From positions 1,140 through 15,843 of the forward strand of contig PLRZ01000336.1 in assembly GCA_003164075.1 (NCBI GenBank): a stretch of DNA of 14,704 bases, read 5' to 3'. Made by a program: the position numbers and the translations under genes. This stretch comes from Bryobacterales bacterium (GTDB lineage Bacteria; Acidobacteriota; Terriglobia; Bryobacterales; Bryobacteraceae). Shown piece after piece: positions 1 through 5,124 of the stretch (position 1 is the stretch's first letter; every line of letters begins with the position of its first letter). A model generated the notes under the pieces. It was not told the origin of the DNA and made no database searches. It saw only the letters and a list, made by a program, of their open reading frames with translations.

Positions 1-961
1 GGCCAGCCGCCTCCCACACTTCCCAGGCGTAGTTGTCGTCGGCCACGCCGCGGGCCGCCACCGTGAGGTCGAACAGGCCCGCGCTCAGATCGTTCCCGGC
101 CAGCGCCAGATTGCGGGAGTAGCGTGCCAGCAGGCGCCGCTGCCAGTGGGCCACGCGCTCGCCGGTATTGGCCTCATACTCCTTTTCGGCCGCGCGGAAG
201 ACCGCGAGCTGGGCGTGGCGCCGGTCGATCAGGCCATTGTCGGTCATTAGTTGGCGGTAGTTCTCGTAGCGCCACTGCAATTGCGGGTACTCGGCGCAGA
301 TTTCGCCCAGCGATTCGGGATGAGGATTGAGCAGCTCCACCCCTTCACGCTGCGGATTCGCCAGGGGTTGAGCTTGCGGTTCTTCCATGGCGTCGAGCAG
401 CGGGTCGAGCAGGTTCAGGGAAACCACCACCAGCACGCTGGCCGAGGGGTCGGTACCCTGCAGCTTCCAGGCGATTCCAGCGGCGTGTTGCGCGATTTCG
501 CCGGAGCGCGGTTGAGGGTACACCCGGTAGGCTTCAATGTAGCGCTCGAGCCCGATATGACGGAGGGCGTAGGAATCCGGGTAGGCATCTTTCAGGTGGG
601 GGCGCGTGCCCGCGTCGGGGTCGGCGAACACGATCTCCGCACCGGTCTCGACTGCCGTGCGAATGGCCTCCGTGAACGGATCGGCCGGTTCGATGGGCAC
701 GTACACCGCCTGGTCGCCGCCGGCGGCTTCATCCGGGTAGAAAATCAGGGACATCTTGGGCAGCCGCCCGACCGCCTGCATCCAGGCCATTTGCAGGGTG
801 GCCGGCAATTCCAGGGCGACCACCTGCGGGCGGTCGCGCAGAATCGCCCGGCGCACCTCGAGGGCGAATTCCAGGCGGCCGGGAGCCACCGGAAAGTAGG
901 TGAAGCGCCCGCGCGTGAGGCTGCCGGGATCAGGTAGCGGAAGGTCGATTGCTCCGGACAT
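1..961 (-). CDS. Partial protein, TraB/DUF5682-like, partner of MoxR ATPase
   Basis: I translated this frame by hand: 320 codons from an ATG at 961 run without a stop off the window start, so the 3' end is missing. Residues 19-54 read as a strand, a helix and then a strand ending RPQVVALELP. This resembles the start of TraB/TIKI-fold and DUF5682 proteins (a motif near FPVRHHSP, then a helix, then rPDxVLiEgP). Here the RHH is replaced: YFPVAPGRLEF. Further Rossmann-like strands follow: MSLIFYP (70-76), AEIVFADPD (108-116) and SVLVVVSLNLLDP (175-187). The rest (220-320) is helical and charged, with no signal peptide or membrane segment. The start overlaps the upstream MoxR gene by 32 bases, which indicates co-translation. 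From family knowledge, DUF5682 proteins sit beside MoxR ATPases, VWA and SWIM-domain proteins (E. coli yehLMPQ-type loci). Family assignment is an inference; the molecular role is unknown. The ribosome binding site is weak (GGGGAAGAAG, long spacing), so a later start is possible. Confidence 0.75.
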   Translation of the reverse strand, partial: MSGAIDLPLPDPGSLTRGRFTYFPVAPGRLEFALEVRRAILRDRPQVVALELPATLQMAWMQAVGRLPKMSLIFYPDEAAGGDQAVYVPIEPADPFTEAIRTAVETGAEIVFADPDAGTRPHLKDAYPDSYALRHIGLERYIEAYRVYPQPRSGEIAQHAAGIAWKLQGTDPSASVLVVVSLNLLDPLLDAMEEPQAQPLANPQREGVELLNPHPESLGEICAEYPQLQWRYENYRQLMTDNGLIDRRHAQLAVFRAAEKEYEANTGERVAHWQRRLLARYSRNLALAGNDLSAGLFDLTVAARGVADDNYAWEVWEAAG

Positions 962-1772
962 AGCGTAGAGCTTCTTCCCCCAACACCTGGGTGATGGCGA
1001 TTTCCAGCGCTTCCGTCTCATGGGTCCGCTGCGTGGCCAGGCTTTTCAGCTTGATGGCGAAACGCGCCACGTTGATCCCGTCGCGCACCGTGTAGCGTTC
1101 GTCGGCGCCGTGCGCCAGTTGCAGGAAATCGGTGACGTATTGCAGGATGCGCTCTTCCGCGAAGGGAAGATTTTCGCGTAGAATCTGATACTCTTCGTCC
1201 CGTTCGGGAAAATCGATAAAGATCTGCGGCTGCAGGCGGGAGTGAATGTACTCCGGCAGTTCGAAGGTCGACGCATCGTCGTTCATGGTGGCCACCAGCC
1301 GGAAATTCGGATGGGCCTTGATCTTGATTCCGGCGACAATGGATTCCACATAGCGCCGGTTGTCGAGCAGCGGAGCCAGGCTGGCCCAGCTCTTCTCGCT
1401 CATGCGGTTGCCCTCGTCGACGATGGCGATACCGCCGCGAATCATAGCCGTCACCAGCGGCGACGCCACGTACCGCAGGCTGCCTTCCCCGGCGATGACC
1501 GGCGTGATCAGCAGATCCTCGGGGCGGGTATCCATGGTGGCCTGCAGGATATAGACATCGCGCCCCATGCGCTTGCCGGCGGCGTAGGCCAGAGTGGTCT
1601 TGCCGACACCCGGCTTGCCCAGAAGCCGCGGATTCATGGGCAGATCCTGTTCGTTCACCACCATCCACGCGGCCAGCAACTGCCGCATCAGTTCGTCCTG
1701 CCCCACCCACTGGACCGCCAGTTCATCGGGGTGCGCCAGGTGCAGGGTAACCCCCTCAATATCGATTGTCAT
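930..1772 (-). CDS. MoxR-type AAA+ ATPase
   Basis: A 280-residue cytoplasmic AAA+ ATPase of the MoxR/AAA_5 type. Visible motifs are Walker A GKPGVGKT (52-59), Walker B GIAIVDE (114-120), a sensor-1 segment LVATMND (159-165) and a likely arginine finger in IHSRLQP (176-182). This is the N-terminal ATPase core plus a short helical lid (about 200-275), a normal length for MoxR proteins. MoxR ATPases act as ATP-driven chaperones or remodelling factors and usually work with a VWA-domain or other partner encoded next door. The partner here is probably the overlapping downstream gene. It is not a flagellar component and is not NtrC-like: there is no GAFTGA loop and no DNA-binding domain. The start at 1772 directly follows a GGGGGA Shine-Dalgarno that lies in the arm of an inverted repeat. 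It probably belongs to its own transcription unit or a conditionally read-through end of the flagellar operon, because the 90-base gap upstream is the largest in the window. Confidence 0.93.
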   Translation of the reverse strand: MTIDIEGVTLHLAHPDELAVQWVGQDELMRQLLAAWMVVNEQDLPMNPRLLGKPGVGKTTLAYAAGKRMGRDVYILQATMDTRPEDLLITPVIAGEGSLRYVASPLVTAMIRGGIAIVDEGNRMSEKSWASLAPLLDNRRYVESIVAGIKIKAHPNFRLVATMNDDASTFELPEYIHSRLQPQIFIDFPERDEEYQILRENLPFAEERILQYVTDFLQLAHGADERYTVRDGINVARFAIKLKSLATQRTHETEALEIAITQVLGEEALRYVRSNRPSAT

Positions 1773-1773
1773 A

Positions 1774-1827
1774 CGCTATCCCCCATTATCGGGCAACTCG
1801 GGACTGCCGTGCCCGTCAAGGATAGCG
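1774..1827 (-). promoter_or_regulatory. Nested inverted repeat over the moxR-like RBS; possible operator, promoter or RNA switch
   Basis: The outer arms are CGCTATCC (1827-1820 in mRNA sense) and GGATAGCG (1781-1774), a perfect 8-base complement. Inside are CGGGCA (1815-1810) and TGCCCG (1795-1790), a perfect 6-base complement, with a further CGG/CCG pair in the 14-base loop. The 3' outer arm ends one base before the ATG at 1772-1770 and includes part of the GGGGGA ribosome binding site, so the folded RNA would hide it. The same stretch holds TTGACG (1819-1814) and GATAAT (1790-1785), which look like -35 and -10 boxes. Their 23-base spacing is too long for a standard sigma-70 promoter, so the promoter reading is weak. 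CCCGATAA also resembles a sigma-28 -10 box, but no matching -35 is present. The structure is seen directly; its function is inferred. Confidence 0.5.
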
Positions 1828-1862
1828 CGATGAGAGCCCGGCCGTACAGCCGTCCTTCCCGC

Positions 1863-2255
1863 TCAAAGGTTGCTGAGGACGATGCGGTGGACCTTGAGGA
1901 GCAAATCCACCTCCTGGAGGGGAACTTCCAAAGCCGCGGCAATCCGGTCCGGCGGATCGCCCTTACGGTGCATTCGCAAGACCTGCGACCGCTTGCTGAT
2001 GTTCAGTCCCGCCCGGGGGACAGACGGAAGTGCCGCCGGCGGTTGCTGCGAAAGATCCTGTACCTGCGCCGCCAGTCCGTCCAGGGTTTTCTGCAAAGCG
2101 GCAGTGGCCGCCCGGCACTGTTCCAATCCGGCGCGGGTGCGCTCGTCGGCCAACACCACCAGTACCTGCGCGCGCCACACCGCGAACAGGCTCACGCCGA
2201 TGGCAGCCACGGCCAGGACGAGGGCAAACCCCAGCAGGAATACCGGCGGTGTCAT
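1863..2255 (-). CDS. Bitopic membrane protein with C-terminal HTH-like domain, SwrB/DUF2802/DUF6115-like
   Basis: 130 residues. Layout: an N-terminal membrane helix (about 5-28, FLLGFALVLAVAAIGVSLFA), a predicted coiled coil (about 34-72, QVLVVLADERTRAGLEQ onwards), a Pro/Ala linker (72-82), and a basic helix-turn-helix-like C-terminus (about 88-126) with RSQVLRMHRKGDPPDRIAAA. That end resembles the pattern of DUF2802/DUF6115 proteins, in which a helix with a G-x-s turn precedes IA..L.....EVDLLL. The start at 2255 overlaps the upstream FliY-like stop as ATGA and has a GGAG site 7 bases upstream. DUF2802 genes and Bacillus swrB occupy the same position, just after the fliA/sigD block of flagellar operons. 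SwrB is a single-pass protein that promotes basal-body and C-ring maturation. A similar role here is inferred from architecture and position only. This is the last flagellar gene before the 90-base gap. Confidence 0.8.
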   Translation of the reverse strand: MTPPVFLLGFALVLAVAAIGVSLFAVWRAQVLVVLADERTRAGLEQCRAATAALQKTLDGLAAQVQDLSQQPPAALPSVPRAGLNISKRSQVLRMHRKGDPPDRIAAALEVPLQEVDLLLKVHRIVLSNL

Positions 2256-3133
2256 CGCAGGCTCCGTATACGGTCCTGCCGGCTGGCGATCTCCTGGATT
2301 CGAATGCCGTAGTTGCCTTCCACCACTACCACCTCCCCGCGCGCGATCAGACAATGGTTCACCAGCACCTCTACCGGTTCGTTCAATGCGCGGTTCAATT
2401 CCACGATCGACCCCGTAGTCAGTTTCAGGACGTCTTTCATGGGCAGCGAGGCTTTGCCGAAGGAGATCGTGACCGGCAAATCGACGTCCAGCAGGAGATC
2501 CATGGTGCGCGAATAGGCCGCAACCGGCGCCTCGGCGGTGGGAACGGCTTTCGGGGCGGCGGCTGGCTCCGCCTCCACTGGCGGGGCGGCGATCAGTGCC
2601 AGAAGTTTGGGGCTGAGCGCCACCAGCAGCGGCGGTGCGTCTGCCGGTGCGTCGGGCGGGGCGAACGTCAGGGTGATTGACGCCCACTCCGTCAGGCCCT
2701 CGGCGGCGGGCCGCTCCCCGCCGTTTTCGGTGGTGACTTCGCGGTGCAGGAGAGTTCCGATCGACCGGGCCACCACGGCCAGCGATTGGCCCAGAATCTC
2801 GAACCAGGTATTCTTCGCCTCGGCGGTTTCCACCGTTTCCAGGCCGGCCGCTTTGAGCGTCAGAGTTCCGGCATACTCCCAGGTGGTCTGTGGCGCGGCG
2901 ATCCACAGGGGCGCTTGCGGATCGATCTGAAACGGTTGTTCCCACCATAGAAAGTTCTGGCCGCGTCCCACTTCGGCCAAAGGTCCGCTCACCGCTTCCC
3001 AACGCACCGTGGGCCGCTGGTCGGTCATGGACTCCAGCACCTGCGCCAGGCTCTCGGTCCACCGGTCCAGCAGGACGCGCGCGTTCTCGGTACCGTCCAG
3101 CCGCAATGGCCCGTTGCTCTCGCCCGCGCTCAT
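2252..3133 (-). CDS. fliY: FliY-like flagellar motor switch protein (divergent N-terminal domain plus FliN/SpoA domain)
   Basis: 293 residues. The C-terminal part (about 211-285) is a clear FliN/SpoA domain: LDVDLPVTISFGKASLPMKD, then GSIVELNRALNEPVEVLVN and a terminal VVVEGNYGIRIQEI. It should sit in the lower C-ring as part of the switch/export sorting platform. Residues 1-185 are not FliN. They begin with an amphipathic helix (VLLDRWTESLAQVLESMT) and include WFEILGQSLAVVARSIGTLL (110-129), which recalls the helix of CheC/CheX/FliY folds, so a diverged CheC-like phosphatase or FliM-middle-like domain is possible. A Pro/Ala linker (about 186-208) joins the two. I see no clear CheC catalytic E-x2-N pair, so phosphatase activity is doubtful. 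The start at 3133 overlaps the fliA stop as ATGA. A second, short FliN is encoded at 10606-10361. The symbol is a family-level label, not proof of orthology. Confidence 0.85.
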   Translation of the reverse strand: MSAGESNGPLRLDGTENARVLLDRWTESLAQVLESMTDQRPTVRWEAVSGPLAEVGRGQNFLWWEQPFQIDPQAPLWIAAPQTTWEYAGTLTLKAAGLETVETAEAKNTWFEILGQSLAVVARSIGTLLHREVTTENGGERPAAEGLTEWASITLTFAPPDAPADAPPLLVALSPKLLALIAAPPVEAEPAAAPKAVPTAEAPVAAYSRTMDLLLDVDLPVTISFGKASLPMKDVLKLTTGSIVELNRALNEPVEVLVNHCLIARGEVVVVEGNYGIRIQEIASRQDRIRSLR

Positions 3134-3897
3134 GCCGTCACCATGCCTCGCGTCACCGGCCACTGCGAGGCCATGTGGCTGCGCAGCCGCAAGATGGCCT
3201 GCGACTTCAATTGCGAGATGCGCGATTCATGCAGGTTCACCACTTGCGCGATCTCCCGCAAGGTCAGTTCCTCATGGTAGTAAAGGCCCAGGACCGTACG
3301 TTCCATCGCCGGGATGCCGTCGATCCCCTGCGCCAGGAGCCGCTCCAATTCGGATTTTTCCAGTATCGTGGAGGGAAGATCGTCGTCCGCGCCCGGCAGA
3401 TAATGCAACAGGTCCTTGCCTTGGTCGCCCGAAGTGTATTCCAGGCTGGCGATATTCAAGCCGCGGATCTCCACCAGCCATTCGTGATATTCCTCCAGCG
3501 AAATCTCCAGTTGGCCGGCGATTTCGTCTTCGGTGGGCGCCCGCTTGAGACGTTGTTCGGCCGCGCAAATGGCCGCTTCGATCCGCTTGGCCTGACGGCG
3601 TTTTTGACGCGGCGCCCAATCCAGCCCGCGCAGGCTGTCCAGAATGGCGCCGCGGATCTTGTATTCCGCGTACGTCTTGAGCTTGACATTGTGGCTGGCG
3701 TCGAAATTGTCGATTGCCGCGATGAGCCCAATCACGCCCGTCGAGACCAAGTCGTCGAGGCTGATGTTTTCGGGCAGACGCTCCTGGATCCGCCGCGCAA
3801 TCAATCGTACCTGCGGCAGATGCTGCAGAATGAGCTGCTCCCGTTGGTCGTCAGTGGTCATGTCAAACACCGCATACGAGCGCGCAAAATTTCGCAC
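3130..3897 (-). CDS. fliA: RNA polymerase sigma-28 factor for flagellar late genes
   Basis: 255 residues from a GTG start. Region 2 (about 46-97) has the FliA-type core LDDLVSTGVIGLIAAIDNFD followed by KTYAEYKIRGAILDSLR and DWAPRQ. Region 3 spans about 105-160. Region 4 (about 199-240) has ERTVLGLYYHEELTLREIAQ and the recognition helix HESRISQLKSQAILRLR. This is the sigma-28 (FliA/WhiG) subgroup, lacking region 1.1. It directs transcription of flagellin, motor and chemotaxis genes once the anti-sigma factor FlgM is exported through the finished hook. The GTG at 3897 has an AAAGAG site 8 bases upstream. The internal ATG at 3861 (giving 243 residues, starting MTTDDQREQL) has no visible Shine-Dalgarno, but its start fits the usual length of the family, so either could be used. 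The gap to the flhF stop is 16 bases. The gene overlaps the next one by ATGA. Confidence 0.95.
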   Translation of the reverse strand: MRNFARSYAVFDMTTDDQREQLILQHLPQVRLIARRIQERLPENISLDDLVSTGVIGLIAAIDNFDASHNVKLKTYAEYKIRGAILDSLRGLDWAPRQKRRQAKRIEAAICAAEQRLKRAPTEDEIAGQLEISLEEYHEWLVEIRGLNIASLEYTSGDQGKDLLHYLPGADDDLPSTILEKSELERLLAQGIDGIPAMERTVLGLYYHEELTLREIAQVVNLHESRISQLKSQAILRLRSHMASQWPVTRGMVTA

Positions 3898-3913
3898 GTT
3901 AAGAACTCTTTTT

Positions 3914-5062
3914 CTAGGCCGCCGATAGTACCTGGCCGGCTGTCCCGCTCAGGATCAACTCTGCGACCCGGCTCTTGGTGGCGGCTTCCAGATCCTCCGG
4001 AATTCGCTGTCCCGTCGTGAAAAAAGACAGCGGTTTACCGGTCCGCACGGACTCGTTCAGGATCGGGCCGAAAGAACCGGTCTCGTCCAGTTTGGTAAAA
4101 ATCAGCCGTTGCGGCCGGAAGGCCTCGAAACTATCCACCACACGTGATAGATCGGCTGATTTCATCGAAGAGGACACCACGATTTGCGTGTCGATGTCTT
4201 CCCTGGTGGAAAGAAATTGCGCCAGACTCGAGTAGTTTGCCGCCTCGGCCGGCCCCATGCCGGGCGTGTCCAGGAAAATCAACTCCTTACCGCGATTTTC
4301 CTCAATGGCCTGGGCCAGGGCCGACACCGTCTCCACCAACTGAAAGCCCACGCCCAGAATGGCGGAATAGGAGCGCAACTGCTCCGCCGCCGCCACCCGG
4401 TAGGTATCGATGGACAGCAACATCACCGGCCGGCGCGCGGCCAAGCCGTAATTCACCGCCAGCTTCACCAGGGTGGTCGTCTTGCCGCAACCGGAAGGCC
4501 CCACCAGCGCCACGATACGCGGCCGCGCCTCTCCCCGGCCCAGCACCGGCTGCACCTTGAAACGCGATTCCAGTTCCTCCACCAGCGCCACGCGGAAGGC
4601 CGCCTTAGCGGACTTTTGGCCGGGCCGCAATTTCGACAATGCCGGCTTCGAGATCCGCGATTCGGCAGCTTGCACCATTTCGCGCGCCAACTCCGGGGAC
4701 ACCTCGCTCGCGGTGAGAGCCCCGTAAGCATCCGACCAGTCCGGGCTGCTATCGCGCCATGCCGCCGGCGCCAGCGCCGACCGTGTGATGGTCCGCCGCA
4801 TGCCCTCCAGCTCATTTTTTAACTCCGTCATCTGCTGCGCCAGACGGTCGCCCGGTATTCGGTTCGACCCCGCTGTCCCCGCCGGTTCTTCCGTCTCGCT
4901 GGCGGGCATTTCGCTCACAAAAACCACTTCGTAAGCCCCCAGGTGGCGGGTTTCGAGGGACGACTTACGGCTGTTTACCAGCATCGCGTCCGAACCTAAC
5001 TCCTGGCGTGCCATGGACATGGCATCTTCTACCGTGTTCGCGAAATAAGACTTCAGCTTCAT
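3914..5062 (-). CDS. flhF: Flagellar placement GTPase of the SRP family
   Basis: 382 residues with the FlhF layout: an N-terminal B-type domain (MKLKSYFANTVEDAMSMARQ), an Arg/Lys- and acid-rich linker (about 55-150) and the SRP-type NG GTPase. GTPase motifs: P-loop GPSGCGKTT (188-196), DTYR (219-222) with AAAEQLR (224-230) following, DTPGMGP (265-271) and TKLDE (323-327). FlhF is a membrane-associated GTPase that fixes the place and number of flagella, usually at the pole, and recruits early basal-body parts. It is normally controlled by the MinD-like FlhG, which is not encoded here: fliA follows after 16 bases. The ATG at 5062 is preceded by GGAG about 11 bases upstream and overlaps the stop of the 21-codon micro-ORF as ATGA. 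Confidence 0.96.
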   Translation of the reverse strand: MKLKSYFANTVEDAMSMARQELGSDAMLVNSRKSSLETRHLGAYEVVFVSEMPASETEEPAGTAGSNRIPGDRLAQQMTELKNELEGMRRTITRSALAPAAWRDSSPDWSDAYGALTASEVSPELAREMVQAAESRISKPALSKLRPGQKSAKAAFRVALVEELESRFKVQPVLGRGEARPRIVALVGPSGCGKTTTLVKLAVNYGLAARRPVMLLSIDTYRVAAAEQLRSYSAILGVGFQLVETVSALAQAIEENRGKELIFLDTPGMGPAEAANYSSLAQFLSTREDIDTQIVVSSSMKSADLSRVVDSFEAFRPQRLIFTKLDETGSFGPILNESVRTGKPLSFFTTGQRIPEDLEAATKSRVAELILSGTAGQVLSAA

Positions 5063-5124
5063 CGGTGCGGCGCTCCATTGGAACTATCGTCGGAAGCCGG
5101 CTTCTTCAGTAGAGGATTCGTCAT
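5059..5124 (-). CDS. Putative 21-codon micro-ORF bridging flhA and flhF
   Basis: The 58-base gap between flhA and flhF is filled exactly by a small open frame of 21 codons beginning MTNPLLKKPASDDSSN. Its ATG (5124-5122) overlaps the flhA stop as ATGA. Its TGA (5061-5059) overlaps the flhF ATG, again as ATGA. A GGGGA stretch about 8 bases upstream of the ATG, inside the end of flhA, could act as a ribosome binding site. The peptide is polar with no membrane segment. It may be a translational relay that lets ribosomes reach flhF, rather than a functional peptide. The double overlap could be chance, since ATGA is favoured by an AAG second codon. The palindrome GAAGCCGGCTTC (5093-5104) lies inside it. 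Confidence 0.35.
   Translation of the reverse strand: MTNPLLKKPASDDSSNGAPHR
5093..5104. repeat. 12-base perfect palindrome in the flhA-flhF gap
   Basis: GAAGCCGGCTTC reads the same on both strands. In RNA it could form a 4-base-pair stem with a CCGG loop, or it could be a dimeric protein site. There is no U-tract beside it, so it is not an intrinsic terminator. A 12-base palindrome is weak evidence in GC-rich DNA. Confidence 0.25.

Noticed and set aside
1828..1862. Intrinsic terminator after the last flagellar gene
   Set aside because: A small GGCTGTACGGCC hairpin is visible, but it is short and lacks a U-run, so I cannot call a terminator.
1242..2312. Plus-strand open frame of 356 codons
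   Set aside because: It lies antisense to the MoxR gene, the SwrB-like gene and the end of the FliY-like gene, and its protein resembles nothing known. It is a shadow of GC-rich codon use.
2256..3062. N-terminal extension of the SwrB-like gene to 399 codons
   Set aside because: It runs antiparallel in frame choice to the FliY-like gene and is Arg/Gly-rich. The ATG at 2255 has a proper GGAG site and ATGA coupling.
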